This document shows positions 41,584-51,010 of a stretch of DNA of 64,000 nucleotides, one piece after another. The stretch spans positions 186,001 through 250,000 of the forward strand of contig NZ_LT906447.1 in the NCBI RefSeq assembly GCF_900186985.1. The letters are read 5' to 3'. Both the position numbers and the translations under genes were made by a program. Every line of letters begins with the position of its first letter. The stretch's first letter is position 1. Origin of the DNA: Staphylococcus piscifermentans (GTDB taxonomy: Bacteria > Bacillota > Bacilli > Staphylococcales > Staphylococcaceae). The notes beneath the pieces are model-generated. The model was not told the origin of the DNA and did no database searches. It saw nothing but the letters and a program-made list of their open reading frames with translations.

Positions 41584-43008
41584 ATGACAGAGACAACACA
41601 AGCAAAGGACAAAACGAAGCCATCGAAACCTAGGAAATTCAAATTCAAAACACCGCATACTTACGCTTTACTAATGATGATTATCGCTGTAGCTTGCATT
41701 TTAACTTATATTATTCCAGCAGGAGAATACAAACGAGAAGAAAAGGGCGGACAGACACTTGTAGTTCCAGGATCTTACCATGAAATTGCACAACACGGTG
41801 TATCCTTTCTAGACTTATTCCGAGCTGTGCCAGAAGGATTATTAACAGGAGGAGAAATTGTCTTTTACATCTTCTTAGTCGGAGGCGCCTTTGGTATTGT
41901 TCATCGTACAGGTGCTTTCGAAAACGGTATTAATCAGGCCATAAAATCATTAGGTTCTTCGAAAATCCTGATGATTCCGCTCACTATGACCGTCTTTTCC
42001 ATCTTAGGATTCTCTATCGGTTTAGCAGAAGAAACTATTATCTTCGTGCCGATTGGTGTCATTATTGCCCGCACGCTTGGTTATGATGCACTGACAGGAG
42101 CCGCCATGGTCATACTCGGTGCTGCCAGCGGATTTATCGGCGGAATGCTTAATCCATTTACAGTCGGTGTTGCACAAACAGTGGCAGAACTGCCGATGTT
42201 CTCAGGGTGGGGCTTGAGAACAATCATCTATCTCTTTATACTAGCCGCCGCAATTTCTACGGTTCTGCTCTATGCACGCAAGGTAAAACGCAATCCGCAG
42301 AAGAGTATCGTGTATGCCCTTGAACAAGAAGAAGGCGATAGCCATAAAGACATTGACTATGAACGCTTTACCAAACGCCAAGCCTTAGCACTCGGCATGA
42401 TTGTGCTCGCTATTATCTTCAATGTATACGGCATCTTCCGCTTCGAATGGACCTTCAACCAAATGAGCGCCAACTTTGTACTGGCAGGCTTACTCGCCGG
42501 CCTAATCAGTGGACTTGGTCTCAACGGAACTTTCGACGCCTTTATCGACGGCATGAAAGACATCCTCTTCGGCGCCATGATCGTAGGTTTCGCCAAAGGA
42601 ATCGTCGTCATTTTAGAACAAGGCAAGATCATCGACAGCATCATTCACGGCATGACCACACTATTAAACGACGTGCCATCATCCATCGTCATCATCGTCA
42701 TGTTCATCTTCCAATTCTTCCTGAACTTCTTCATCCCATCCGGTTCAGGCCAAGCACTCACAACCATGCCATTGATGGTGCCCATTTCAGACCTGCTGCA
42801 CATCAACCGTCAGCTCACCGTGCTCGCCTTTCAATACGGCGACTCCATCAGCAACGTCCTCTTCCCGACATCCGCCATCCTGATGGGAGCCCTCGCCGTA
42901 GCCAAAATCTCCTACGTCCAGTGGCTGAAATTCGCCTGGAAACTCATCGCCATTTGGGCCCTAATCTGCGCGATAGCCATGTCCATTGCATTAATTGCAG
43001 GATATTAG
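41584..43008 (+). CDS. YfcC-family transporter
   Basis: This 474-residue membrane protein has a charged N-terminus (KDKTKPSKPRKFKFKTPHT) and then about 12 helices. GFSIGLAEETIIFVPIG and FFIPSGSGQALTTMPLMVP are hallmark blocks of the YfcC/C4-dicarboxylate-like ion transporter superfamily, often linked with arginine or peptide use. AAAGGGG lies before the ATG at 41584. The 3' half is markedly C-rich in third positions. Confidence 0.85.
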   Translation: MTETTQAKDKTKPSKPRKFKFKTPHTYALLMMIIAVACILTYIIPAGEYKREEKGGQTLVVPGSYHEIAQHGVSFLDLFRAVPEGLLTGGEIVFYIFLVGGAFGIVHRTGAFENGINQAIKSLGSSKILMIPLTMTVFSILGFSIGLAEETIIFVPIGVIIARTLGYDALTGAAMVILGAASGFIGGMLNPFTVGVAQTVAELPMFSGWGLRTIIYLFILAAAISTVLLYARKVKRNPQKSIVYALEQEEGDSHKDIDYERFTKRQALALGMIVLAIIFNVYGIFRFEWTFNQMSANFVLAGLLAGLISGLGLNGTFDAFIDGMKDILFGAMIVGFAKGIVVILEQGKIIDSIIHGMTTLLNDVPSSIVIIVMFIFQFFLNFFIPSGSGQALTTMPLMVPISDLLHINRQLTVLAFQYGDSISNVLFPTSAILMGALAVAKISYVQWLKFAWKLIAIWALICAIAMSIALIAGY

Positions 43009-43058
43009 GGAAAAGAAACCCTTGAAGAGAACCGTGCAAGGAAAGAGGAGGCCTGAAG

Positions 43059-43430
43059 GTGAGCCAACATACGAAAGAGAAATTGTGGAGCGAATACAAA
43101 TACGAAGTTATGTGGCACAGTCAGAAGCACTACAATCAAATACGTGAAGAAATGAAAGCACAACTCACTGAAGACGGTTTAAAATCTTTAATCGATGAAG
43201 CTTTAGCTATTGAACCGCAAAAAGGTTCTATGCTGAATACCTTTGATCATATGTGGGGATATTTTAAGAAAGAAGCAACAGATACAGAGAAAGAACAGCA
43301 TCAAAAATTAAAAGAAAACTTCCAATCTGACAAAGCAACACAAACTGACTTATTGCAGTTTATTTGTACACTTGCCGAAAAATATCAGGGCAAGTATTTG
43401 TTGGATTCGTCGATTTTGAAAAAAGCATGA
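43059..43430 (+). CDS. DUF1722 (YbgA-like) protein
   Basis: This 123-residue protein opens KLWSEYKYEVMWHSQKHYNQI and contains SMLNTFDHMWGYFKK, which match DUF1722/YbgA. It starts at GTG after GAGGAG. The family sometimes accompanies photolyases or DUF523 proteins; its role is unclear. It lies 50 bp after the YfcC gene and may be co-transcribed. Confidence 0.8.
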   Translation: MSQHTKEKLWSEYKYEVMWHSQKHYNQIREEMKAQLTEDGLKSLIDEALAIEPQKGSMLNTFDHMWGYFKKEATDTEKEQHQKLKENFQSDKATQTDLLQFICTLAEKYQGKYLLDSSILKKA

Positions 43431-43625
43431 CAAAATGTAAATATAATCTAAATTTTTCAGAAAAAAGGTATGTTATTAAATGACATTTATCTCTTTTTCG
43501 CTTAACATGTAACACAAGTTTCAATTAAGTACGATTAATTTAGGTAACAGTCTTAAATTGATTTTATTTTTATAAATAGAGGGAACAATTCCTAGTAAGA
43601 ATAATGACAACAAGGTGTGATTTTT

Positions 43626-44486
43626 GTGGAACAGACAATCAATGAAGATTATGAATATTGTAAACGTATCATGGAAGAATACTCTAAAACTTTCTTCTAT
43701 GCCTTCAACAATCTTCCAGAAAGCGAACGTAAAGCAGTATGGGCTATTTATGCAATTTGTCGCATGATAGATGACAGTATTGATGAGTATGAAGATCCTG
43801 AACGTTTGCAGGCGATACGTGAAGATTTAGATGCGGTTTATAAAGGGAAATCTGAGCAGCAATTTAAAAGCGATGCGCCAGTCATGCGTGCATTTAGCGA
43901 TACTTTGCAAGAATATTCTGTTCCGCAACAAGCATTCTTGACTTTGATGGATTATGTAGAAGCGGATTTGACGATGACGGCCTTGCAGACAGACCAAGAT
44001 TTATACGCGTATTGTTATGGGGTAGCTGGTACGATTGGAGAATTGCTGACACCGGTATTAGCAGACCCAACGTACTATGAAACTGCTGATGCAATCGGTA
44101 TAGAATTAGGCAAAGCATTGCAAATTACGAATATATTGCGAGATGTCGGAGAAGATTTTGAAAATGGTCGCATCTATCTTAGTGCGGAACGTCTCCAGAA
44201 ATATGAGGTGGATTTAGAAGCGGTCTATCATCAAGGTATTACCCAAAATTATATTGATTTATGGGAAAGTTATGCGCAAGATGCAGACGATATGTATACG
44301 CACGCTTTAGACAACTTACATTACTTCCATCCTGAAGCACGTCCGATTATTGAGTTAGCTGCTGAAGCGTATCATGCAATCTTACCGGTAGTGCGCAAAC
44401 AGAAATACTCCTTACATCAACGTGCCTATGTCAGCCGTTGGAAAAAAGGTCGGATTTATCGCCGCGTAATGAAGAATTATAAATAA
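43626..44486 (+). CDS. crtM: Dehydrosqualene synthase
   Basis: This 286-residue prenyl-condensing enzyme has the two aspartate motifs DDSID (49-53) and DVGED (173-177), plus the CYGVAGTIGE block, and matches S. aureus CrtM throughout. CrtM joins two farnesyl diphosphates into dehydrosqualene, the start of staphyloxanthin. GTG 43626 follows AAGGTG. No crtN, crtP, crtQ or crtO lies in the window, so the gene is isolated here: either partner genes lie elsewhere or it makes only dehydrosqualene. The AT-rich leader (43431-43625) shows no clear sigma-B promoter. Confidence 0.9.
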   Translation: MEQTINEDYEYCKRIMEEYSKTFFYAFNNLPESERKAVWAIYAICRMIDDSIDEYEDPERLQAIREDLDAVYKGKSEQQFKSDAPVMRAFSDTLQEYSVPQQAFLTLMDYVEADLTMTALQTDQDLYAYCYGVAGTIGELLTPVLADPTYYETADAIGIELGKALQITNILRDVGEDFENGRIYLSAERLQKYEVDLEAVYHQGITQNYIDLWESYAQDADDMYTHALDNLHYFHPEARPIIELAAEAYHAILPVVRKQKYSLHQRAYVSRWKKGRIYRRVMKNYK

Positions 44487-44538
44487 GGCAGAGAGCGAGA
44501 CAGAAATAACATTCGCATTATAATTGCTGCCACATAAA

Positions 44539-44567
44539 AAAGCTGAGGCAACCTTTGCCTCAGCTTT
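44539..44567. terminator. Bidirectional terminator
   Basis: AAAGCTGAGGCAA (44539-44551) pairs with TTGCCTCAGCTTT (44555-44567), between convergent crtM and the flavin-binding gene. Confidence 0.85.
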
Positions 44568-44576
44568 CAATACATA

Positions 44577-45002
44577 TTAATCAAATTCTACTAATTGCGG
44601 TCCATCTTCAGAATCGCTGTTCATGAGTTTGATAGATTTTGGAATGGCTCTGATGACACATAATTTAGGGTCATCTTTAGATTGGAAGAATGATTTATCT
44701 TGTTCATCCCAAATCCAATCAATAATATCTGGATTCTCAGTTACTTCTAAATCAGCGTAGATTTCTAAGAAACTGTGATTTTTTGTATCGTCATAACCAA
44801 GTAAAATATGAGCGATAGGATTCTTTTCAATTTCCTCGATTTTCATTGATTCTCTGCTCGTTTTTGTATAAAGATCAAATTCTTGATCATAGAAAATCAT
44901 ATAACGACTATCTGGAACATTGTCTTGTGAAGTAGATAAGACACCGATACGGGATTCTTTCATAATTTCTTTGATTTTTTTCAATACAACTTCTCTATCC
45001 AT
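44577..45002 (-). CDS. Pyridoxamine-5'-phosphate-oxidase-like flavin protein (general stress protein 26 type)
   Basis: This 141-residue protein has the split-barrel FMN-binding pattern (ESRIGVLSTSQDNVPDSRYM, LYTKTSRESMKIEEIEKNP, HILLGYDD). Such proteins bind FMN, FAD or F420; here probably FMN. AGAGGTG precedes the ATG. The role may be redox or stress related; it is not the main PNP oxidase. Confidence 0.8.
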   Translation of the reverse strand: MDREVVLKKIKEIMKESRIGVLSTSQDNVPDSRYMIFYDQEFDLYTKTSRESMKIEEIEKNPIAHILLGYDDTKNHSFLEIYADLEVTENPDIIDWIWDEQDKSFFQSKDDPKLCVIRAIPKSIKLMNSDSEDGPQLVEFD

Positions 45003-45137
45003 TTCGCTTCACCTCTCTTAGTATTTACCCGAATTCATTTGTATTAAATAAAAATACGTAAAATTGATATTTCATTTTGATGTAAAATGTAAAACAAATA
45101 TAATGGAATTAAGGAATTGTAAATGAGGAGTGAGGAA

Positions 45138-46316
45138 ATGAATGTTAAAAAGATAGTCATTGCTCCAGATTCATTTAAGGAGAGTATGACAGCGGCAGAA
45201 GCGGGACGTGCACTGCAAATGGGCTTGAGCGCTGCACTTCCAGAAACGACTGAATATGATATTGTCCCGATGGCAGATGGTGGTGAAGGAACGATGCAAG
45301 CACTCCATTCAGCTTTAGGTGGTGCTTATCAGAGAATCGAAGTACAAAATGCACTAGGTGCTCCTGTAGAGGCGCAGTACTCTTATGTCTTTAACCAGGC
45401 CACTGCGATTATAGAATTGGCTGAGGCATCAGGCTTGGAACGTATTTCAGCAGAGGACCGCAATCCTCTCTTAACTTCTACTTTCGGTACAGGCCAACTG
45501 ATCTTGGATGCTTTAGAAAAGGGTGCACAGAAAATCATTCTAGGCATCGGCGGCAGTGCAACTAACGACGGCGGTACAGGAATGTTGCGTGCACTAGGTG
45601 CAAAATTCTTTGATGCAGAGGGAGAAATATTACCTGAAGGCGGTGCTTCATTAAAACGATTAGAGCACATTGACTTGAGTGCAATAGATGACCGTCTGAA
45701 AGATGTAGAATTTGAAATTGTTTGTGATGTGGATAATCCATTGCTTGGAGAACGTGGCGCAACTAAAACTTATGGCGCGCAAAAAGGAGCGTCAGAAGCG
45801 GATTTAGAAGTATTAGAAGACGCACTCACTCAATATCGGGACGTCTTAATCACCACTTTCAATCACGATTACTCTGAAGTTCCTGGGGCTGGCGCAGCTG
45901 GTGGCACAGGAATTGCGTTGCATGCGTTCCTTTCAGCTGAATTGACACGTGGAATTGATGTGGTATTGAGAGAAACCGATTTAGAAACACGCCTAAAGAA
46001 CGCAGATTTGTGTATTACCGGAGAAGGCAAGATAGATGCACAGACAATTTACGGCAAAACACCGATTGGCGTGGCAGAAGTGGCGCAACGTTGCAACGTG
46101 CCTGTCATAGCAGTCTGCGGCGTAGTGGGCGAAGATTATGACATTGTACATGACCATGGCATTTCCTATGTGTTTTCATTAGTAGGTAAAGATGATGAAG
46201 CTAAGCATGCCGACAAGCCTTCTCAAACGGAAATTTCAGAAGCTGTGGAGAATGGATTTAGTGCTATGGTGGAAAAAGGTAGAGCAATTGGCGAGTGGAT
46301 TCAAAGAAAAAAATAA
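45138..46316 (+). CDS. Glycerate kinase (GarK/GlxK type)
   Basis: This 392-residue protein has the opening VKKIVIAPDSFKESMTAAEA, the central GIGGSATNDGGTGMLRALGA loop and ITGEGKIDAQTIYGKTP, all typical of type I glycerate kinases. It phosphorylates glycerate with ATP to a phosphoglycerate. The ATG at 45138 has GAGTGAGG before it; an ATG at 45123 lies within the ribosome-site region. It is a single-gene unit ended by a terminator. Confidence 0.92.
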   Translation: MNVKKIVIAPDSFKESMTAAEAGRALQMGLSAALPETTEYDIVPMADGGEGTMQALHSALGGAYQRIEVQNALGAPVEAQYSYVFNQATAIIELAEASGLERISAEDRNPLLTSTFGTGQLILDALEKGAQKIILGIGGSATNDGGTGMLRALGAKFFDAEGEILPEGGASLKRLEHIDLSAIDDRLKDVEFEIVCDVDNPLLGERGATKTYGAQKGASEADLEVLEDALTQYRDVLITTFNHDYSEVPGAGAAGGTGIALHAFLSAELTRGIDVVLRETDLETRLKNADLCITGEGKIDAQTIYGKTPIGVAEVAQRCNVPVIAVCGVVGEDYDIVHDHGISYVFSLVGKDDEAKHADKPSQTEISEAVENGFSAMVEKGRAIGEWIQRKK

Positions 46317-46337
46317 ATTTTCTGTTTACTGATCTAA

Positions 46338-46387
46338 AAACAGGTGCTGAGATATTATTTTGTCTTGGTACCTGTTTCAATTTTTTA
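46338..46387 (+). terminator. Terminator of the glycerate kinase gene
   Basis: AAACAGGT (46338-46345) pairs with ACCTGTTT (46370-46377), with inner AGA/TCT pairing, followed by AATTTTTT. Confidence 0.75.
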
Positions 46388-46489
46388 GGAATAATAAATG
46401 TAAACGTTTCACTCCTTATCACATAAGTATTTAAAGATTTGAAGATAATTTTCCGCTTCAAATACTTTTAAAAAGATGAAATTTTTCTG

Positions 46490-46541
46490 TTGACGAATGG
46501 CTTTGAGGAGTTTATTATTAGAAATCGTACACAGGGTGTAC
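46490..46541 (+). promoter_or_regulatory. Promoter with operator 1 for the YhgE-like gene
   Basis: TTGACG (46490-46495), a 17-bp spacer and TATTAT (46513-46518) form a strong promoter. The palindrome GTACAC-AGG-GTGTAC (46527-46541) sits at the expected start of transcription, where a repressor would block it. The leader to the gene is about 140 nt. Confidence 0.75.
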
Positions 46542-46627
46542 TATTAAAAAACGAACTTAAATAAAGTATCGTGCGACGTATATTAAAGTCAAAATTTCAC
46601 GCAATAGCGTATCATAATGTTCAACGG

Positions 46628-46642
46628 TACACGGGGTGTACT
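46628..46642 (+). promoter_or_regulatory. Operator 2 upstream of the YhgE-like gene
   Basis: GTACAC-GGG-GTGTAC repeats operator 1 exactly in its arms, 101 bp downstream, and follows a CATAAT box that may be a second promoter. Confidence 0.75.
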
Positions 46643-46669
46643 TTTAAGAAAGTAAGGAGAGAGTAGAAA

Positions 46670-48103
46670 ATGTTTAATGAGTTTAAATTGATGAAAAACA
46701 ACAAAATGTTGATTGTGGCGTTAATCGCCATCGGTTTATTGCCGCTCATTTATGTTGCACTATTTGTAGGGTCAATTTGGGATCCTTATGATAAAACGGA
46801 TAACTTGAAGATTTCGATTGTCAATCACGACAAATCAACAACCTTTCAAGGAAAAAAATTAAGTATCGGCGATGACTTGGTTGATAAATTAAAGGATAAG
46901 AAAAAATTTACGTTCCAAGAAGTCTCTGAAAAAACTGCCAGAAAACAATTGAAGAATGGTAAGTCTTTAGGAACAATTATTATTCCAAAGAATACGTCAA
47001 AAAATGCGACTACTATATTAGACGAACACCCTAAGAAAATTCACTTAGAAACACAAGTGAATCCTGGCTCTAGTTTCACTGGAAGCCAAGCAGCACAAAA
47101 AGCCATTGATACAGTTACAAAAACAATGCAAAATAATGTGCGCGAAAAATATTTAGGTGAATTATTCAAAGCAAATAAACAATCTAAAGAAGGTTATTCT
47201 GATACCTCCGATGCTTTAGGCCAAATGTCTAATGCAGAAGGTCAATTAATCGACGGTAATAACCAAGTGACTCAAGGTTTGCAACAAATGGCTCCAATGG
47301 CTGGTGCACAAGGTCAACAGTTATTGCAGGGCAATGAAAAAGTAACAAGCGGTTTACAAGAATTGCAACAAAATAATAATCAATTGAAATCTAAAATTGA
47401 TGATGCAGTTAAAAAACAAACTGACGTACATTTTGATAAAGCCAATGAAAATGCATTAAATAATATTGAAGATGTAGATCAACATAATATTACAAAAGCA
47501 GATCACTATGGCGAAACAGTATTGCCTTACATGGCTGCTGTAGGTTTATTCGTAGGCGCCGTATCCTTTGCAGCGATTTATCCGCTAACTAAAACAATGA
47601 CGCCAGAGACAAGACCTTGGAAACAAATTCTAGGGAAAATATTCCTTTATGTCATTCAAGGTACCTTTGCAGCTATCTTAATGAGCTTATGGGTCATCTT
47701 CGGACTCGGTTTAGATATTGAAAACATGGGACACTTCTTATTAGTCGGCATCTTATGGAGTATCGCAGCACTGTCCTTAACTTCACTCTTAGTGTTATTC
47801 TTAGACCGTGTAGGACTCTTCTTAGCAATGCTCGTTCTTGTATTGCAATTGAGTTCAAGTGAAGGAATGTTCCCAATTGAAATGTCAGCAGCATTCTTCC
47901 GCTTCATCCATCCATTCTCACCAATGTCATATGCTATCCAAGGATTCCGTGAAGCTATCTTTACGAACGCCGGTCATTTCAGCTTCGGTTTCGTCATGCT
48001 GTCACTTGGCAGCATCGCAGTCGTTTCTATGTTGATCCAATACCTCGTATTAATCTGGTTCAACAAACGCGGCAAACCATTGATTCAAATGAGCTTTAAT
48101 TAA
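46670..48103 (+). CDS. YhgE/Pip-type ABC-2 membrane protein
   Basis: This 477-residue protein has one N-terminal helix (MLIVALIAIGLLPLIYVALF), a large extracytoplasmic region of about 250 residues with a Gln/Asn-rich coiled coil, and five to six C-terminal helices including FIHPFSPMSYAIQGFREAIF, the ABC-2 signature. It is shorter than B. subtilis YhgE. AAGGAGAG precedes the ATG. No ATPase is adjacent. Twin operators and a MarR gene downstream suggest inducible export, perhaps of toxic lipophilic compounds. Confidence 0.8.
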   Translation: MFNEFKLMKNNKMLIVALIAIGLLPLIYVALFVGSIWDPYDKTDNLKISIVNHDKSTTFQGKKLSIGDDLVDKLKDKKKFTFQEVSEKTARKQLKNGKSLGTIIIPKNTSKNATTILDEHPKKIHLETQVNPGSSFTGSQAAQKAIDTVTKTMQNNVREKYLGELFKANKQSKEGYSDTSDALGQMSNAEGQLIDGNNQVTQGLQQMAPMAGAQGQQLLQGNEKVTSGLQELQQNNNQLKSKIDDAVKKQTDVHFDKANENALNNIEDVDQHNITKADHYGETVLPYMAAVGLFVGAVSFAAIYPLTKTMTPETRPWKQILGKIFLYVIQGTFAAILMSLWVIFGLGLDIENMGHFLLVGILWSIAALSLTSLLVLFLDRVGLFLAMLVLVLQLSSSEGMFPIEMSAAFFRFIHPFSPMSYAIQGFREAIFTNAGHFSFGFVMLSLGSIAVVSMLIQYLVLIWFNKRGKPLIQMSFN

Positions 48104-48194
48104 GAATGAAACAATATTTTTTCGAAAGTAGCTCAAGCATAAGACGAATAACTGTTATACTAGGCTTAGTGATAAATGGAATGGAGGCATCATC

Positions 48195-48653
48195 ATGACT
48201 TATGATATGCAAGAAGCGCTGACACGCTTCGACCTCATTTTGATGAGTATCAACAAGACAATTTCGGATATGCTGCAAGAAACTGGACTGGAATATACCA
48301 TTTCACGCGAACAAATGGAAGCACTGATTATTATTCGTACCTGCAACCAAGTCACGGTCAATGAATTGGCTGAGAAGCAAGGCATTTTTAAGACTGCTGC
48401 TTCTAAACGAATTAATAAACTGGAAAAGTTAGGGCTGGTAAAGCAGGCGCCCTCTGAAAATAAACGTATCAAACTGATGCAGATGACAGAGGAAGGTGCA
48501 CGGTTTTTAGATGAAGTGAAGCGCAAACTTTCCAGCGTTGTAGAACAAAGTTTACATGGCATATTTTCGACGGAAGAAATCAATGACTTCGTCGATAAAT
48601 TAAAGGATATTGAAAAGGCTTTAAAAGAACGAAAACGCTATATACACGATTAA
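48195..48653 (+). CDS. MarR-family regulator
   Basis: This 152-residue winged-helix protein contains VTVNELAEKQGIFKTAASKR for DNA recognition and the wing region APSENKRIKLMQMTEEG. ATGGAGG lies before the ATG. It follows the YhgE-like gene by 91 bp in the same direction, so it is the best candidate for the protein binding the two GTACAC-N3-GTGTAC operators, although a distant TetR protein cannot be excluded. Confidence 0.85.
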   Translation: MTYDMQEALTRFDLILMSINKTISDMLQETGLEYTISREQMEALIIIRTCNQVTVNELAEKQGIFKTAASKRINKLEKLGLVKQAPSENKRIKLMQMTEEGARFLDEVKRKLSSVVEQSLHGIFSTEEINDFVDKLKDIEKALKERKRYIHD

Positions 48654-48677
48654 ATCTGTGGGGGATTTAATAGATAG

Positions 48678-48719
48678 AAAGTCGGAATACCTGTAAGAGG
48701 GTGTTCCGACTTTTTTAGA
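48678..48719 (+). terminator. Terminator of the MarR gene
   Basis: AAAGTCGGAA (48678-48687) pairs with TTCCGACTTT (48704-48713), followed by TTT. Confidence 0.85.
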
Positions 48720-48808
48720 TGAAATCATTATCAGACTGAACACACGGGTAAAGATTACTATTGTAACTAACTTAAATAACTATATGACGAGAAATTGGAG
48801 TGGTGGTA

Positions 48809-49822
48809 ATGACTGAAACAATGAAAGCAATGGCTGTAGATAAATATGGTAAACAACCCGTGCAAATGAAAGAATTACCTATTCCAGAAGTAGGGACAGA
48901 AGACGTCTTGGTAAGAGTGAAAGCAGCAAGTGTCAATCCAGTAGATTTCAAGATACGTGACGGCGATTTAAAGATGGTCATGAAATACCGTTTCCCGCTA
49001 ATTTTAGGAAATGATTTTGCAGGCGTGATTGAAAAGGTAGGTAAAGATGTTACGGATTATAAAGTCGGCGATAAAGTGTATGGTCGACCAGGCAAGGATA
49101 AAATCGGTACGTTCGCGCAATATTTTGCGTTGAGTCATAATGATATTGCGCCAATGCCAGAGAACTTAAATTATGTAGAAGCGGCAAGTATCCCTTTAGT
49201 CGGCTTGACCTCTTATCAAGCCTTTCATGAAATTATGCATTTGAAAAAAGATGATAAAGTGCTCGTACAAGCAGGCTCAGGTGGTGTCGGTACGTTTGCC
49301 ATCCAGCTCGGCAAAGTAATGGGCTTGCATGTGGCCACAACTGTAAGTGATCGCGGCGAAGAGCTCGTGAAGTCTTTAGGTGCTGATGAGATTATCAATT
49401 ATAAACAACAAAACTTCTGGGATGTGCTGTCTGGTTATGATGGTGTATTTAATCTGATTCCAGGAGAGAATCTAGATAAAGCTTTCACTATTTTAAAACG
49501 TGGCGGCTCCATCGCTTCATTAGTAGGACCGCCTACTAATAAGTTTGCTGATGAGATGCATCTGAATCCTATCCAACGTTTAGGCGTGTGGTTTATGTCC
49601 CGCAATGTACGCAAGTTGATGAAACAATATGGCGTGCACTATGAATTCTTCTTAATGCATCCAAGCGGCGAACAGCTGCGTACGATAACGAACTTGATTG
49701 AGGAACAAGAAATTAAACCCGTCATTGACAAAGTCTTTCCATTCCATGATACGCAGAAAGCTTTAGAGTACTCTGAAGAAGGACATGCGAAAGGAAAAGT
49801 CGTTGTAAAAATAGAAGATTAA
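48809..49822 (+). CDS. NADP-dependent quinone oxidoreductase (zeta-crystallin-like MDR)
   Basis: This 337-residue zinc-free medium-chain reductase has a GroES-like N-terminus (VKAASVNPVDFKIRDGD) and a Rossmann motif VQAGSGGVGTFAIQLGK. GGAGTGGTGG lies before ATG 48809. It reduces quinones or reactive carbonyls. It is next to MarR and YhgE genes, which may reflect a shared stress theme. Confidence 0.87.
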   Translation: MTETMKAMAVDKYGKQPVQMKELPIPEVGTEDVLVRVKAASVNPVDFKIRDGDLKMVMKYRFPLILGNDFAGVIEKVGKDVTDYKVGDKVYGRPGKDKIGTFAQYFALSHNDIAPMPENLNYVEAASIPLVGLTSYQAFHEIMHLKKDDKVLVQAGSGGVGTFAIQLGKVMGLHVATTVSDRGEELVKSLGADEIINYKQQNFWDVLSGYDGVFNLIPGENLDKAFTILKRGGSIASLVGPPTNKFADEMHLNPIQRLGVWFMSRNVRKLMKQYGVHYEFFLMHPSGEQLRTITNLIEEQEIKPVIDKVFPFHDTQKALEYSEEGHAKGKVVVKIED

Positions 49823-49847
49823 GACTGCGCGCAGTCTCATTTTTTTA
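49822..49847 (+). terminator. Terminator of the quinone reductase gene
   Basis: The 16-bp palindrome AGACTGCGCGCAGTCT (49822-49837) is followed by CATTTTTTT. Confidence 0.85.
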
Positions 49848-49857
49848 AAAAATAAAT

Positions 49858-49896
49858 GGTAGAGAGAAGCGAAACAGAAGGGCTGAACTCTCTACC
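49858..49896 (-). terminator. Terminator of the CPBP protease gene
   Basis: GGTAGAGAG (49858-49866) pairs with CTCTCTACC (49888-49896), with T runs on the minus strand. Confidence 0.7.
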
Positions 49897-49904
49897 ATCT
49901 TCTT

Positions 49905-50714
49905 TTACATATAAATAAGTACGAAGACAATAGCTACACTCGCAGCAGCATTATTGAGCATATGGACGACGTAGCTGTCCCAAATATTACTACGACGGTT
50001 GTATGCCATATAAAATGCGGCGCCCATTCCTCCATATAATAGGAAGAAGATAATATTATTCGGCATATGATTCAGCGAAAAGATGGCTGAAGAAATCAAC
50101 ATCGGCCACCAAAAAGAAAACTTTTTGAAAATCGTTTCTTTGAAAATGCCGCGGAAAGTCAATTCTTCAAAATAAGGTGCAACAAACGTGATATCTATCA
50201 AGAAAATTGTCAGTGCAATCACGACCATCGGATTGCTGAAATTGGTTAAATTATCAATTTGGCTCATCAGTGCTTTATTATTAGCAGAATTCTCCGTATG
50301 GAAAATAGCTGTGGCAGCTACCGCACATACAGTGGTCCAAACATGTAAGCCGATAAAGTACAAAACATCAATTCCGAAATCTTTTAGACGGATAGCTTTC
50401 ATTTTTTCATAGCCACGTTTGCGGTAATACCATGTAATTAACCAAGCCATCAGTCCCGTGACAATAATATAAAGAAGAATTAAAACGACAAACACAGCGG
50501 CGTGGGCTTGTTTACTAAAAGCCACATATGCAGCAATCGCACCAGCTATAGCTGTTGGAATCTGTGTAATAATCATGAAACCGATGAAAATAAGTATATT
50601 GACGATGATATTACCTTTAGGGGGCTTGTTCTTAGTTGCGCCGGCATGTGCATGACGCGGCCGACGAATAAGTTGGTAACGGCGTCTTGTTGTATGAGAT
50701 GGATACTCTGACAT
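49905..50714 (-). CDS. CPBP-family intramembrane metalloprotease
   Basis: This 269-residue protein has a basic N-terminus and eight or so helices. The active-site motifs are visible: FEELTFRGIF (EExxxR), FSLNHMPNN (FxxxH) and HMLNNA (HxxxN/B). Related staphylococcal proteins process or control agr-type peptides and other membrane proteins. AAGGAGG lies upstream of ATG 50714; a longer frame to 50777 has no ribosome site. Confidence 0.85.
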   Translation of the reverse strand: MSEYPSHTTRRRYQLIRRPRHAHAGATKNKPPKGNIIVNILIFIGFMIITQIPTAIAGAIAAYVAFSKQAHAAVFVVLILLYIIVTGLMAWLITWYYRKRGYEKMKAIRLKDFGIDVLYFIGLHVWTTVCAVAATAIFHTENSANNKALMSQIDNLTNFSNPMVVIALTIFLIDITFVAPYFEELTFRGIFKETIFKKFSFWWPMLISSAIFSLNHMPNNIIFFLLYGGMGAAFYMAYNRRSNIWDSYVVHMLNNAAASVAIVFVLIYM

Positions 50715-50827
50715 CAGGTGAAGCCTCCTTATGATAGTTAAGATAGGGATAGTGTAACATATTTGTGTTAATTCCATATAAAGTGTCCAAAATGTGTATA
50801 AATTTTAAACATCTGATGACTAAGTGA

Positions 50828-50857
50828 TTGACAGTGTAGATTAGTAAGTTTTATGAT
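50828..50857 (+). promoter_or_regulatory. Promoter of mqo
   Basis: TTGACA (50828-50833), an 18-bp spacer and TATGAT (50852-50857) give a good sigma-A promoter about 150 bp before the start, implying a long leader. Confidence 0.55.
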
Positions 50858-51010
50858 AGTAAATGTACAAAGATGCTTTCTTTTTGAATATCTGAGAAAT
50901 ACAAACGCTTTATTTTATATATAGACGAATGTACTCTACAATAGGGTTGAAAAGGGAAGTAGTGTTATCTCAGCAAGATTACTTTTAAATTTAAGGAAGG
51001 TGGTTTTAAA

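Noticed and set aside
46399..46412. cre site TGTAAACGTTTCAC after the glycerate kinase gene
   Set aside because: The right half departs from the consensus at three positions, and the site lies between a terminator and a separate promoter.
48809..49822. Zinc-dependent alcohol dehydrogenase
   Set aside because: The N-terminal domain lacks the Cys/His zinc ligands; the protein fits the zinc-free quinone reductase group.
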